This document shows positions 8,783 through 17,266 of a DNA stretch of 35,099 nucleotides, piece after piece. The DNA is from Dehalococcoidia bacterium (lineage in GTDB: Bacteria > Chloroflexota > Dehalococcoidia > Dehalococcoidales > Fen-1064). The position numbers and the translations under genes were made by a program. How positions within the stretch are numbered: the first letter of the stretch is position 1; every line of letters begins with the position of its first letter. Location of the stretch: assembly GCA_003162335.1 (NCBI GenBank), contig PMMG01000016.1:1-35099 (forward strand), given 5' to 3'. Under the pieces are notes generated by a model. The model did no database searches, was not told the origin of the DNA, and was given only the letters and a program-made list of their open reading frames with translations.

Positions 8783-8801
8783 TTGTCAGACCTTACTTTA
8801 T

Positions 8802-9569
8802 TCAGTCGGTTTTTATTACGATTGTATCGGCGACGTAATCGTGCAGACCGCGTTTTTTACTGGTAAAGGCGATAATCAAGAAGCTGAGACCCATAGTGAA
8901 CCCGTTCAACTGGTAAGCCAGACTGCGTCCGAATGCTCGCCAGTAGCTCACACGTGAGCCGTCCGGCTTCACCACCTTGAGTTTTAAAGCCGCCTTGCCG
9001 ATGGTTTTACCCCATTTACCAATGGCAACAGTGTAATATATGGTTTGAACAGCATAAACGCACACAATGTATATCAGATATATTATCCAGAATGTGCTAT
9101 CGAACTTGCCGCTCGTTTCAAAAGAGGATAACCAATCTGAATTCAATTTTGAACCGAGGATAACCGCGGCAATTACCCCGACAACAATACTGATCACAAC
9201 ACCCAATAAAATTCCGTCGATGAAAATGGCCAGTAACCTGACCCAGAAACCAGCATAACGTATCGCATAGCCGCCGCCCAGTTTATCGGGGAGCTGCAAA
9301 CCGCACTTGTAGCAAAATTGAGACGTAGGCTCGTTTGCCGCCCCGCAGCCGGCGCAGATTTTCTTATTCTGGAAAGCTATGTCCGGTAGTTTCACGCCGC
9401 ATTTGTGACAATAAACCGAATCCGGAGGATTAGCGGTACCGCAATTTGGGCAGATTCGGCTGGCGGCAGGCGCAGGGCTTGGCGCCGCCGGGGATGGTGC
9501 AGGCGAAAGGATTATTTCCGGCTGTTGTTGTGCGTCTCCGGGATTTTCCCCCGGGGGTTGTTGTTCCAT
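8802..9569 (-). CDS. RDD-family membrane protein with N-terminal double zinc ribbon
   Basis: 255 residues. A Gln/Pro/Ala-rich N-terminus (1-37) leads into two zinc ribbons (Cys40/43/54/57 and Cys72/75/86/89). An RDD domain follows (from about 105), starting RYAGFWVRLLAIFIDGILLG with the conserved Arg and Asp, and ending with the typical KTIGKAALKLKVVKPDG...SYWRAFGRSLAY segment. Three to four transmembrane helices are visible. RDD proteins are poorly understood; some act in ion transport. GCAGGAGT precedes the ATG by 7 bases. It is first in an apparent operon with the PrsW-type protease and the transglutaminase-like gene. Confidence 0.85.
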   Translation of the reverse strand: MEQQPPGENPGDAQQQPEIILSPAPSPAAPSPAPAASRICPNCGTANPPDSVYCHKCGVKLPDIAFQNKKICAGCGAANEPTSQFCYKCGLQLPDKLGGGYAIRYAGFWVRLLAIFIDGILLGVVISIVVGVIAAVILGSKLNSDWLSSFETSGKFDSTFWIIYLIYIVCVYAVQTIYYTVAIGKWGKTIGKAALKLKVVKPDGSRVSYWRAFGRSLAYQLNGFTMGLSFLIIAFTSKKRGLHDYVADTIVIKTD

Positions 9570-9647
9570 TTTCTGACTCCTGCATTAATAATAAAATTGA
9601 TTCCCACAGGTAAACTAACTTGCTCATAATTGAGACATATTATCAGG

Positions 9648-9676
9648 ATATTATCACCATCTCAGTCTGAATGCAA
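9648..9676 (-). promoter_or_regulatory. candidate promoter for RDD-prsW operon
   Basis: Read on the minus strand, TTGCAT is followed after 17 bases by TAATAT; an overlapping GATAAT is also present at 15 bases. It lies about 80 bases upstream of the RDD start codon. Consensus match is only fair. Confidence 0.35.
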
Positions 9677-9684
9677 ACAAATTG

Positions 9685-9713
9685 TTGACCCGGATTAGCT
9701 GTAGGTATAGAAT
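9685..9713 (+). promoter_or_regulatory. candidate promoter for the HAS-barrel/herA operon
   Basis: TTGACC, a 17-base spacer, then TAGAAT (overlapping TATAGA). This is a good sigma-70-type match, but it is 190 bases upstream of the first gene with AT-rich filler between, so the link to the operon is tentative. Confidence 0.4.
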
Positions 9714-9904
9714 ACGCTGAGGGCACAATTCAATTTCTAATATCTAAATACCCAACCAAAAACAAAACCAATAATTCAATACTAAAGTCCAAAATCGAAA
9801 TTTGAAATAGGGAATATGCAACAATATCGTTAAACTTTAGTACTTTTGTATTAGTAATTTAAAAATTCGGAATTCGTTTAGAACTTAGATTTTAGAGCTT
9901 AATC

Positions 9905-10489
9905 ATGAATAAGATTGGTGAAATAGTCGAATCCGGCAGTTCTGCATTTACCGCGGAGTGCTATGAATTGCACAATATTCCTGCGCTCGGTAGCCTGGTC
10001 AAAGTAACCGGACAGGAAACGGATATTTTCGGCATTGTCTGTCAGGCAGGCACGGCCGGCATAGAACCCGGCAGGCATCCGGTGGCCCGCGGCAAGGACG
10101 AAACTTCGGAAGAAGCCGTCTACCAATCCAGTCCCCAGCTGCTGAAACTTTTACGCAGTGAATTTCAGGTATTGGTGGTCGGACAAAAAACCAGCGGCAG
10201 AATATTACAATATTTACCGGCTAAACCGGCGCACATCCATGCTTTTGTCTATCCCTGCGATTCCGCAGAAGTAAAAGAATTCAGCCGCTCTTTTGATTTT
10301 CTCAATATTCTGGTCAATAACCGGTTGGAAATTCCCACCGAAGACCTGACTGCAGCCGCCCTGCGCGAAATGAGTAAAGAACAAACCGACCCGCGCGCTT
10401 TCCTGGTCGGCGGCGGTAAAGCATTAACCTCGATTCTCAGCGGCGATTACCGCCGTCTAAAAGCAATTCTGGCGAGGCTGAAACAATGA
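9905..10489 (+). CDS. HAS-barrel-like protein, putative HerA partner
   Basis: A 194-residue soluble protein. The N-terminal 60 residues (IGEIVESGSSAFTAECYELH, then PALGSLVKV and DIFGIVCQAGTAGIEPGRHPVA) resemble the HAS-barrel found at the N-terminus of HerA ATPases. The rest is mostly helical and of no known function (from memory, cyanobacteria encode similar proteins; not verified). It overlaps the HerA gene by four bases (ATGA), strongly implying a joint complex. HerA is often paired with the nuclease NurA; this protein shows no nuclease motif. There is no clear ribosome-binding site, and the ATG is chosen because the barrel begins at residue 3. Confidence 0.7.
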   Translation: MNKIGEIVESGSSAFTAECYELHNIPALGSLVKVTGQETDIFGIVCQAGTAGIEPGRHPVARGKDETSEEAVYQSSPQLLKLLRSEFQVLVVGQKTSGRILQYLPAKPAHIHAFVYPCDSAEVKEFSRSFDFLNILVNNRLEIPTEDLTAAALREMSKEQTDPRAFLVGGGKALTSILSGDYRRLKAILARLKQ

Positions 10490-12108
10490 TGGAAACTCGA
10501 CGTGAGCAAAATCTGGGCATTGTCGTTGCCGGTTCGGTAGAAAAGGGCACTGAGGTCCGTTTGGATAGTTCTGCTTCGGTTGAGGATATGGTGGTAGGAC
10601 GTTATGTGACTATCGACGGTAAAAAACGGCGTTTCTTCGGTATGGTCACCGATATCAGCCTCGGTGTCACGGATGAGGAAATCGCTATCTCCCCGCCGGA
10701 TACCGCGGACGCTTTCTCGGCGGAAATTCTGGAAGGCACGGCTACTTACGGCTCACTGCACGTCCTGCCGATGTTGACCATTAGCGATGCAGTTAGCGGC
10801 ATCAACGAAGAACCGCAGCCGGTCAAGACCGTACCCAGTCATTTTTCCCGCGTGAAACTGGCCTCGGAAGCCGACATGGAATTTGTTTTTGGGAAAGAAA
10901 ATAATTCTAATTTCTACATCGGCAATCCGCTGGACATGGAAACGAAACTCTGCCTGAATCTGGAAACACTGGTGAAACGCAGTAACGGCATCTTCGGCAA
11001 GAGCGGCACCGGCAAAACATTTTTAACCCGCCTGTTACTGATTGGCATGCTGCAAAAGAGCAAAGCCACCAATCTGATTTTCGATATGCATAATGAATAC
11101 GGCTGGGCCGGCAGCTTTGAAGGCGGCAAAGGCGGCGTCAAAGCGCTCAAACAACTGTTCCCCTCAAAAGTGGCCGTCTTTACCCTCGATGAAGAGAACT
11201 CCCGGCACCGCGGCGTCAGTACGGATTTTGTTGTCCGCATCGGTTTTGATGAAATTGACCCGGAAGATATTTCTTTGCTGCGCCAGACCCTGAACCTCAC
11301 CGAACAGGCAGTAGAAGCCGTTTATCAACTTAAGCGCCATCTGGGCCGAAGCTGGATGCAGGAAACGCTGGATATGTCCGATTCGGATGAAATTGAAGTA
11401 CTGCTGAAAAACCTGAATATTCATGAAAGTAGCTTTGCCAACCTGCGTCGGGGCTTAGCATCCATCCGGCGCCTGCCGTTCCTTGTTCCCCACGCCCAGG
11501 TAAACGCAGTAGATTCAATATTGGGATACCTGGACCGGGGCATGAACGTCGTGCTGGAATTCGGCAGGCACCGCGATATAACAGCATACATGCTGGTGGC
11601 CAATATGCTCGCCCGCCGGATTTACCAGCGTTACCAGGAAAAAACCGAAGTTGCTATGGCCGGTAAAGTTACCCCGCCGACACCGCTGGTAATTACGATT
11701 GAAGAAGCCCATAAATTTCTCAATCATGAAATCGCCAACCAGACCATTTTCGGCGAAATTGCCCGCGAAATGCGTAAATATAATGTCACACTCCTGGTGA
11801 TCGACCAGCGGCCCAGCGCCATCGATGAGGAAATCATGTCGCAGCTGGGCACCAAGATCACCTGCTTGCTGGATAACGAAAAAGATATCGAAGCGGTATT
11901 GGCCGGCGTCTCCGGTAAAAATGAACTGAAAACTGTGCTGGCAAGGCTGGCACCGAAGCAGCAGGCCTTGATTTTCGGGCATGCGGTGCCGATGCCGGTG
12001 GCCTTCCGGCCGAAAGACTGGGGCACGGCGAAATCCTACGAAGAATTTACCCACGGCAATGATTCCCCCGAAAAAGCGGATAAAGACATCAAGGACTTGT
12101 TTGAATGA
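10486..12108 (+). CDS. herA: HerA-like hexameric ATPase (DUF87, HAS-barrel)
   Basis: A 540-residue ATPase of the HerA/FtsK superfamily, whose members are DNA translocases acting in end resection or, with other partners, in phage defence. An N-terminal HAS-barrel (about 8-60, LGIVVAGSVEKGTEVRLD) precedes the motor. Walker A is GKSGTGKT at 171-178. Walker B with the catalytic glutamate is LVITIEEAHKF at about 400-410. The HerA-type arginine region follows in FGEIAREMRKYNVTLLVIDQRPS. It is coupled by ATGA overlaps to the HAS-barrel protein upstream and to the patatin gene downstream. A second ATG at 10489 is possible. No NurA gene is nearby. Confidence 0.87.
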   Translation: MMETRREQNLGIVVAGSVEKGTEVRLDSSASVEDMVVGRYVTIDGKKRRFFGMVTDISLGVTDEEIAISPPDTADAFSAEILEGTATYGSLHVLPMLTISDAVSGINEEPQPVKTVPSHFSRVKLASEADMEFVFGKENNSNFYIGNPLDMETKLCLNLETLVKRSNGIFGKSGTGKTFLTRLLLIGMLQKSKATNLIFDMHNEYGWAGSFEGGKGGVKALKQLFPSKVAVFTLDEENSRHRGVSTDFVVRIGFDEIDPEDISLLRQTLNLTEQAVEAVYQLKRHLGRSWMQETLDMSDSDEIEVLLKNLNIHESSFANLRRGLASIRRLPFLVPHAQVNAVDSILGYLDRGMNVVLEFGRHRDITAYMLVANMLARRIYQRYQEKTEVAMAGKVTPPTPLVITIEEAHKFLNHEIANQTIFGEIAREMRKYNVTLLVIDQRPSAIDEEIMSQLGTKITCLLDNEKDIEAVLAGVSGKNELKTVLARLAPKQQALIFGHAVPMPVAFRPKDWGTAKSYEEFTHGNDSPEKADKDIKDLFE

Positions 12109-12974
12109 ACAGGCAGAAAGTCGGGTTGGCATTGGGAGGCGGCGCGGCCCGAGGACTGGCGCATATCGGCGTGATGGAAGTCCTCGACAAGGAAGGCATT
12201 CCCATCGATATGATTGCCGGTACCAGTGTAGGCGCAATCATCGGCGGATATTACGCCAGTAAAAAAGACGTTAAATCGATGCGGCCGCTGGCTGTCGCTT
12301 TCGGTGCGCAAAGACTCCGGTATTTTTCCGATTTTACTCTGCCGCATTTTAGCACGGTGCGACCGCTGGCCAAAGCCTTCGGCCTGGAAAATAAAAGTTA
12401 TTTATCGGATTTCACGCAACCGTGGACCGGCATTATCAAGGGTCAGCGTATCGAGACAGAACTGAAAAAAATAATCGGCGCAGAAACGAGATTTGAGGAT
12501 CTGCATATTCCATTCTCCTGTATTGCAGTGGATATCGATAACGGGGAAGAAGTGGTGATCCATGACGGCAAGGTCTGGGAAGCTGTGCGCGCCAGTTCGT
12601 CAATTCCAGTGTTTTTTAACGTTGTAAAGATGCACGGCAGGAATCTGGTGGACGGCGGTTTGATGAATCCGGTGCCGACCAAAACCGTCCGTGATATGGG
12701 CGCCGACTTTGTTATCTCCGTCAATGTTCTTCCCTATAAGGCAACCAGCGACACGCGGGAACCGAGCATTTTTTCCATCATGATGAAGGCTTTCTATATA
12801 CTGGATGCCAAGTTCATCAATGCTTCCATCAAGGACTCCGATGCCGTGATCGAACCGGATGTCGTGCACATCGCGTTCACGGATTTTCAACGGGCAGAAG
12901 AGTGCATCGAAATCGGCGCGGCAGCCGCGCGTAAAGTTGTGCCGGTAATTAAGAAAAAACTGGGGCTGCCCTGA
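12105..12974 (+). CDS. patatin-like phospholipase (RssA type)
   Basis: A 289-residue serine lipase-like protein of the patatin/RssA family. It has the oxyanion loop LALGGGAARGLAHIG, the nucleophile elbow GTSVG (Ser41) and the catalytic aspartate in VDGGLMNPVP (Asp183), so the Ser-Asp dyad is complete. No signal peptide is visible. It overlaps herA by four bases (ATGA) and is followed 11 bases later by rsmA, so it belongs to the herA operon. A lipase in a HerA operon is unexpected; an effector role is speculative, and membrane phospholipid turnover is equally possible. Confidence 0.9.
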   Translation: MNRQKVGLALGGGAARGLAHIGVMEVLDKEGIPIDMIAGTSVGAIIGGYYASKKDVKSMRPLAVAFGAQRLRYFSDFTLPHFSTVRPLAKAFGLENKSYLSDFTQPWTGIIKGQRIETELKKIIGAETRFEDLHIPFSCIAVDIDNGEEVVIHDGKVWEAVRASSSIPVFFNVVKMHGRNLVDGGLMNPVPTKTVRDMGADFVISVNVLPYKATSDTREPSIFSIMMKAFYILDAKFINASIKDSDAVIEPDVVHIAFTDFQRAEECIEIGAAAARKVVPVIKKKLGLP

Positions 12975-12985
12975 TTCCCGGGAAA

Positions 12986-13837
12986 ATGATGATGCAAACT
13001 GAATCTCTTTTATTCAGAACGAAAAAGTTATTGACAACCTACGACCTGCATGCGAAAAAGGGATTAGGGCAGAATTTTCTGATCGACGGCGGTATCCTGA
13101 AAAAGATTGCTGCCGCGGCTGAATTAACCTCGACGGATACCGTAATCGAGGTAGGCCCCGGGCTGGGAGTGCTCACGGAAACACTGGTCGAGCAGGCCGG
13201 CAAAGTTATCGCGATTGAACTTGATGATAATCTTGCCGGTATTCTGAAAAACCGTTTCGCCGATGTAAAAAAACTCACCGTGATCAATGACGACGTGTTA
13301 AAAGTAAATCCCGCTGACATCCTCGGCATAGACACAAATTATAAGGTCGTAGCTAATTTACCTTACTATATTACCTCGGCGGTTATCCGCCATTTTCTGG
13401 AAGCTCCGGTCAAGCCGGCAGTGCTGATCTTGATGGTACAGAAAGAAGTTGCGAAGCAGATTACCGCGCAGCCCGGCGAAATGAGCTTGCTCAGCGTCAG
13501 CGTCCAGTTGTACGGCAAGCCGATGGTGGTCGGTAAAGTCTCCGCACACTGTTTTTACCCGGCGCCGAATGTTGATTCGGCTATTTTGAAGATCTCCGTC
13601 TACCCGCACTCGAAGATCGAGACCGCAGATATTACCGGATTTTTTGATATTGCGCGGGCGGGTTTCAGCGCTAATCGCAAACAACTGGTCAATTCGCTGG
13701 CCAATGGTTTAAAAGTATCGAAAACGGAGATTATTCCCGTTCTGGATCAGGCAGGCATTGACCCGCAGCGGCGGGCGGAGACATTGACTATCGATGAGTG
13801 GGGAAATTTGTTTAGGGCATTTAAAGAGAAGCGATAA
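12986..13837 (+). CDS. rsmA: 16S rRNA dimethyladenosine transferase RsmA/KsgA
   Basis: S-adenosylmethionine-dependent enzyme that dimethylates two adjacent adenines near the 3' end of 16S rRNA (A1518 and A1519 in E. coli) as a late checkpoint of 30S assembly. At 283 residues it has the family length. Visible are KKGLGQNFLID at the N-terminus, the SAM loop VIEVGPGLGVLTETL, the acidic IAIELDDNL, and the catalytic NLPYYITS. The start has three consecutive ATGs (12986, 12989 and the frame-shifted GATGATG context); the first is used here. It is probably co-transcribed with the patatin gene. A MITE-like repeat follows its stop. Confidence 0.95.
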   Translation: MMMQTESLLFRTKKLLTTYDLHAKKGLGQNFLIDGGILKKIAAAAELTSTDTVIEVGPGLGVLTETLVEQAGKVIAIELDDNLAGILKNRFADVKKLTVINDDVLKVNPADILGIDTNYKVVANLPYYITSAVIRHFLEAPVKPAVLILMVQKEVAKQITAQPGEMSLLSVSVQLYGKPMVVGKVSAHCFYPAPNVDSAILKISVYPHSKIETADITGFFDIARAGFSANRKQLVNSLANGLKVSKTEIIPVLDQAGIDPQRRAETLTIDEWGNLFRAFKEKR

Positions 13838-13860
13838 ATAGGCACAATAAATAGTAGCCT

Positions 13861-14022
13861 GAGATTGTCCGAAATTCCCTGGATTGTCGGGTTAAGCCCG
13901 ACAATGACAATAACAAATATTCTATTCCAGCAAAGCTGGAATAGAATATTCACGAATTGTCATTCCCGACCTGATCGGGAATCCATATAAATTTTTTCGA
14001 ATATCTATTTTCGGACAGCCTC
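13861..14022 (-). repeat. palindromic MITE-like element, copy 1 (inverted)
   Basis: 162 bp with terminal inverted repeats (gagattgtccgaaat ... ttttcggacagcctc). Internal palindromic blocks pair 'ggattgtcgggttaagcccg' with its complement-like segment, and a central hairpin pairs 'aatattctattccagc' with 'gctggaatagaatatt'. Its orientation is opposite to copies at 21488, 24393 and 25008. It carries no coding capacity for a transposase. Confidence 0.85.
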
Positions 14023-14120
14023 ATTAAGGAATGGGGCGTTGCGGCATGATAAAATGACGGACATATTTAGAATGATAATGAACTATGTTTTCCCAAATTA
14101 TTCGGAGATTAAACAATAAA

Positions 14121-14975
14121 ATGTTAAACATAGAAGCGCCGGCAAAAATCAATTTGACACTGGAAGTCCTTAGCAAGCGCGCTGACGACTACCATGAAAT
14201 ACGCAGCGTGATTCAGACACTGAATTTCTGTGATTCCTTGCAGATTTCACCGCGCAAAGACGTTCAATTTAAAAGCAATAAAACAGGGTGGTCGGGAGAT
14301 CAAAGCCTGGTTGCCAAAGCGGCGAAACGGCTGCAGGCTGCAACAGGCTGTAAAACTGGCGCCGCAATCAAGATCAAAAAACGCCTGCCTTTGATATCCG
14401 GCCTGGGCGGCGACAGCAGCGATGCCGCGGCAGTACTGCTCGGTCTCAACCAATTCTGGGAACTGGGGCTGGCTCCTGAAAAATTACACACACTGGCGCG
14501 GGAATTGGGCTCTGACGTTTCTTTCTTTCTCTCCGGCGGCACGGCTTTAATGGAAGGCCGCGGAGAGAAAATTACATCTTTGCCCCCGCTGCCGCACCAA
14601 TGGGTGATTCTGATTATCCCGAATGTCGCTGCAATGCCGGGGAAAACCAAACGGCTGTACGGCATGCTGCGCCCCTGTCATTACACTGATGGGAAAATTA
14701 CAGAGCAGTTGATAACCGATCTGAAATCCAAACATGAATTCAAAACTTCTTCGCTCTTTAATACCTTCGAAAATGTCGCCTTTGCCCACGGTGAAGAACT
14801 GGCGAAATACCACGATTATATTCTGAAAATCGGCGCTCCCAACGTTCACCTGGCTGGCTCCGGGCCGTCCCTGTTTACGTTGCTGGAAGAAAAAGCGCAG
14901 GCGGAAGATTTATTATTGCGCCTCAAAAATCACAAGATGGAAGCCTATCTGACCGATACCAGGAACGGTTTGTAA
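14121..14975 (+). CDS. ispE: 4-diphosphocytidyl-2-C-methyl-D-erythritol kinase
   Basis: A GHMP-family kinase that phosphorylates CDP-methylerythritol in the MEP pathway of isoprenoid synthesis. The start at 14121 gives MLNIEAPAKINLTLEVLSKR, matching the usual IspE N-terminus; an in-frame ATG at 14085 would add 12 residues without family support. A GGAG lies 13 bases upstream, which is rather far. The ATP loop is PLISGLGGDSSDAAAVL, and a C-terminal GHMP motif reads VHLAGSGPSLFTLL. The length of 284 residues is typical. Use of the MEP pathway fits a bacterium, not an archaeon. Confidence 0.92.
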   Translation: MLNIEAPAKINLTLEVLSKRADDYHEIRSVIQTLNFCDSLQISPRKDVQFKSNKTGWSGDQSLVAKAAKRLQAATGCKTGAAIKIKKRLPLISGLGGDSSDAAAVLLGLNQFWELGLAPEKLHTLARELGSDVSFFLSGGTALMEGRGEKITSLPPLPHQWVILIIPNVAAMPGKTKRLYGMLRPCHYTDGKITEQLITDLKSKHEFKTSSLFNTFENVAFAHGEELAKYHDYILKIGAPNVHLAGSGPSLFTLLEEKAQAEDLLLRLKNHKMEAYLTDTRNGL

Positions 14976-15270
14976 GTTGGGATAAGTTTCAACTAACAAA
15001 ATCCATCCTGACCTTCCCGCTCAAACTAGAAGGAATAAACATTTAATAATTCTTATCAAACAATGCTGACACCTGATTGTTTAGTCCAAAGGCGAAATAC
15101 CCGGAGATTTTCTGATTTAGAAGAAAATTGGAGGTCCTTTTTAGCCGCAGTTAAAAAGGATATGACTTTCAGTCAAAATGTACTGATAGCTGCTTGCTGT
15201 ACTTGGCATTTGGAATTTACCCCGTATCCTTATATAATAGTGACAAATATTGGAAAGATGGAGGATTGAA
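14976..15270. other. 295-bp spacer before rubrerythrin
   Basis: I see no convincing gene. An open frame at 15063-15269 has no ribosome-binding site, no recognisable motif and runs into the rubrerythrin Shine-Dalgarno. The right end holds the rubrerythrin promoter. Confidence 0.5.
15210..15238 (+). promoter_or_regulatory. rubrerythrin promoter
   Basis: TTGGAA, a 17-base spacer, then a perfect TATAAT at 15233-15238. Transcription would start near 15245. That leaves room for the GGAGG of the 15271 start codon but not for a leader of an upstream TTG at 15250, and so supports the shorter protein. Confidence 0.65.
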
Positions 15271-15774
15271 ATGACGCAGACAGATGATAATTTAAAGGAA
15301 GCTTTTGCCGGAGAAAGTCAGGCTAACCGCCGCTACACCTTTTTTGCGGAAAAGGCCGAAAAAGAGGGACTGAAACAGGTGGCGCGTTTATTCCGGGCCG
15401 CCGCAGAGGCCGAGACCGTACATGCCCGCAATCATTTCAACGCCATGGATGGAGTGGGTTCCAGCATCGATAACATCAGCGCCGGGGTCATCGGCGAACA
15501 CCTGGAGTTTACCAGAATGTACCCGGGTTTTATTGATAAAGCCGAAGAAGAAGGGAACAACCGGGCGCAAAAATCCTTTGAATACGCCAATCAGGTGGAA
15601 GAAATCCACTACAACATGTACCAGGAAATGCTGAAGAAGGTTAAGGCCAAACAGCCGATTAAAGACGAGCCGTATTATGTCTGCCCGGTTTGCGGCAATA
15701 CCGTGGCCGGAAATGCCCCGGATGTTTGCCCGATCTGCGGTACCCCCGGCAGTAAATTTAAAAAGATCGAATAA
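15271..15774 (+). CDS. rbr: rubrerythrin
   Basis: A 167-residue non-haem iron peroxidase of anaerobes that reduces hydrogen peroxide. The N-terminal ferritin-like four-helix domain (1-135) holds the di-iron ligands, seen in NLKEAFAGESQANRRY, AAAEAETVHARNHF and NRAQKSFEYANQVEEIHY. The C-terminal rubredoxin-like domain has CPVCGNTVAGNAPDVCPICG. The ATG at 15271 is chosen because GGAGG lies 6 bases before it and the TATAAT promoter leaves no ribosome-binding site for an earlier start. It is probably monocistronic. It could accept electrons from rubredoxin or from the reductase/glutaredoxin pair at 23438-24872 (inference). Confidence 0.95.
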   Translation: MTQTDDNLKEAFAGESQANRRYTFFAEKAEKEGLKQVARLFRAAAEAETVHARNHFNAMDGVGSSIDNISAGVIGEHLEFTRMYPGFIDKAEEEGNNRAQKSFEYANQVEEIHYNMYQEMLKKVKAKQPIKDEPYYVCPVCGNTVAGNAPDVCPICGTPGSKFKKIE

Positions 15775-15826
15775 ACGGCTTGATTCTCTTTTATAACTAA
15801 AATAGACGGAAACCTGCACTGGTTTG

Positions 15827-15912
15827 CTCTAAGTAGAAACTCCGGAAGAGGGAGTACAAGCGCACTCCCTCTCGTTTACCATCCTCTCCTTTTTAGGGAG
15901 GGGATTCAGGTA
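15827..15912 (+). repeat. two-hairpin element, family E copy 1
   Basis: 'ctctaagtagaaactccgga' is followed by hairpin 1 (GAGGGAGT / ACTCCCTC, 15848-15871), 'tcgtttacc', and hairpin 2 (cctctcc / ggagggg). The same layout and flanks occur at 29739-29837. It may also act as a bidirectional terminator after rubrerythrin. Confidence 0.65.
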
Positions 15913-16010
15913 ATTGGCGTTTGTTTTTTCCGATAGCCAAAAGTTAACTATCCAATTAAATTCAACCCAAAATTCGTCTAAATAAATAATTGATCGATAG
16001 GAGCAATTAA

Positions 16011-16376
16011 ATGACCGCGGACACACAAAACAAGTTTGTAAAGACCTGGAAACCCACCGTCGCCGGGATCTTGAGCATCATCGCCGGGGTGTTTGCTGTA
16101 TTCCTGGCGTTGTTGATGTTCCGGCGGCACGAGGTTATCGCACTGTTTTTCCCGAATAGAAGGTGGCGAATCACCGGTCTCTTTATTCTGCTGCTGGCCG
16201 TAATGTCGATCACCGGCGGTATTTTTGCGTTAATGCGGAAAGCCTGGGGCGTGGCACTGGCCGGAGCGATCACTGCCCTTTATCCTTTCGGGGTCTTCGG
16301 GATCCTGTCGATTATCTTCATCACGCTGGCTAAAGATGAATTCGGAACACCCGCCGACAAAGACTCGGTGAGGTAA
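16011..16376 (+). CDS. small membrane protein, function unknown
   Basis: 121 residues with four hydrophobic segments (about 17-40, 55-75, 78-90 and 92-108) and a charged tail KDEFGTPADKDSVR. The N-terminal part (WKPTVAGILSIIAGVFAVFLAL) resembles small DUF-type bacterial membrane proteins of the four-helix kind, but I cannot name a family. GGAG lies 9 bases before the ATG. It runs convergently to the DUF6282 gene with 17 bases between the stops. It stands alone between a repeat element and that gene, so context gives no function. Confidence 0.75.
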   Translation: MTADTQNKFVKTWKPTVAGILSIIAGVFAVFLALLMFRRHEVIALFFPNRRWRITGLFILLLAVMSITGGIFALMRKAWGVALAGAITALYPFGVFGILSIIFITLAKDEFGTPADKDSVR

Positions 16377-16393
16377 AACACAGGTAATAACTC

Positions 16394-17248
16394 TTAATCC
16401 AGCCCCAGTAATTTCGCCGGGTTCACCTTCGCCATCAATTCGATCTCGCGTTCGCTGATGCCGTTCTTAAGCAGCAGTGCGATAAACATTCGCATACCCT
16501 CCGCTGGAGTGGGATTAAAGGCTTGTCCCAGGTCGGTGCCGATGATACAGTGCTCCGCCCCGACATTTCTAATCGCGCGCACCAACAGCTGGGGGTCATC
16601 CCTGTGCTCGTTAGGCAAAAATCCGACGTAGATGTATTCGATGAAGGCGCCCATCTGTCCCAGGCGGCGCTGTTCTTCCAGATCGGGCGAACGTTCGAAG
16701 GAATGTGTTGAAGCATGGGTAACCACAAATTTCGTGATCCCCATTGCCAGCGCTTCTTCCGCCAGCACCATGGTTTCCCGCGCGGAAATATGGCCGGTTG
16801 CCAGCACCATGTTATATTCCTTGACCAGCGATAATATCCTCTCCATCTCGGGCACCGGTTTATTTTCCGGAGTTAATATGGACAATCCGTTCTCATCTGC
16901 CGGTAACCGTCCGGATTTGTTCGGCGAAGTTTTGGAGGAATGGGTAGGCAGCCAGACTACTTTAGCGCCGAGTTTGGCCGAAGTTTCCAGTGCATAATAG
17001 TTAAGTCCACCCACATCATAATCAAGGCAAATACTGCCGAAAACCTTGACTTCCGGCACTAGTTGGTTGACCATCGTTGCCAGCGGCACCGTCGGGTAAT
17101 TTTGATTTTTCAGCACGATCGCTCTCATCCCCATCGCGCGTGCCTGTCTGGCCGTCTCCAGCGCATCCGACCGGGTCGGCATCGTTAAATCCGGGCCGTG
17201 GTGGAGATGCATATCTATGGATCCGCGGACTAAATCATCGATCATCAT
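16394..17248 (-). CDS. DUF6282-family amidohydrolase-like protein
   Basis: A 284-residue TIM-barrel metal-dependent hydrolase-like protein. Near the N-terminus is DMHLHHGPD (His14, His16), the metal-binding HxH of amidohydrolases. Later come ATGHISARE, VVTHAST and IIGTDLGQ, consistent with the remaining histidine and aspartate ligands. Similar proteins are annotated DUF6282; no substrate is known to me. The next gene upstream on the same strand, the nucleotidyltransferase, ends 18 bases before its start, so the two may be co-transcribed. Confidence 0.78.
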   Translation of the reverse strand: MMIDDLVRGSIDMHLHHGPDLTMPTRSDALETARQARAMGMRAIVLKNQNYPTVPLATMVNQLVPEVKVFGSICLDYDVGGLNYYALETSAKLGAKVVWLPTHSSKTSPNKSGRLPADENGLSILTPENKPVPEMERILSLVKEYNMVLATGHISARETMVLAEEALAMGITKFVVTHASTHSFERSPDLEEQRRLGQMGAFIEYIYVGFLPNEHRDDPQLLVRAIRNVGAEHCIIGTDLGQAFNPTPAEGMRMFIALLLKNGISEREIELMAKVNPAKLLGLD

Positions 17249-17266
17249 TTCTCAACTCCAGCAGAA

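Larger units (their letters stand above)
9570..9904. other. divergent intergenic region, 335 bp
   Basis: No gene. The left part carries the probable minus-strand promoter for the RDD-prsW operon and a candidate plus-strand promoter. From about 9725 to 9900 it is AT-rich filler related, in reverse orientation, to the 'gaatttgtttcggatttcga' repeats elsewhere in the window. Confidence 0.5.

Noticed and set aside
11515-12237. Minus-strand ORF of 240 codons across herA and the patatin gene
   Set aside because: It spans two well-supported overlapping genes on the other strand and shows no recognisable motif.
15063-15269. ORF of 68 codons just upstream of rubrerythrin
   Set aside because: It has no ribosome-binding site and no motif, and it contains the rubrerythrin promoter and Shine-Dalgarno.
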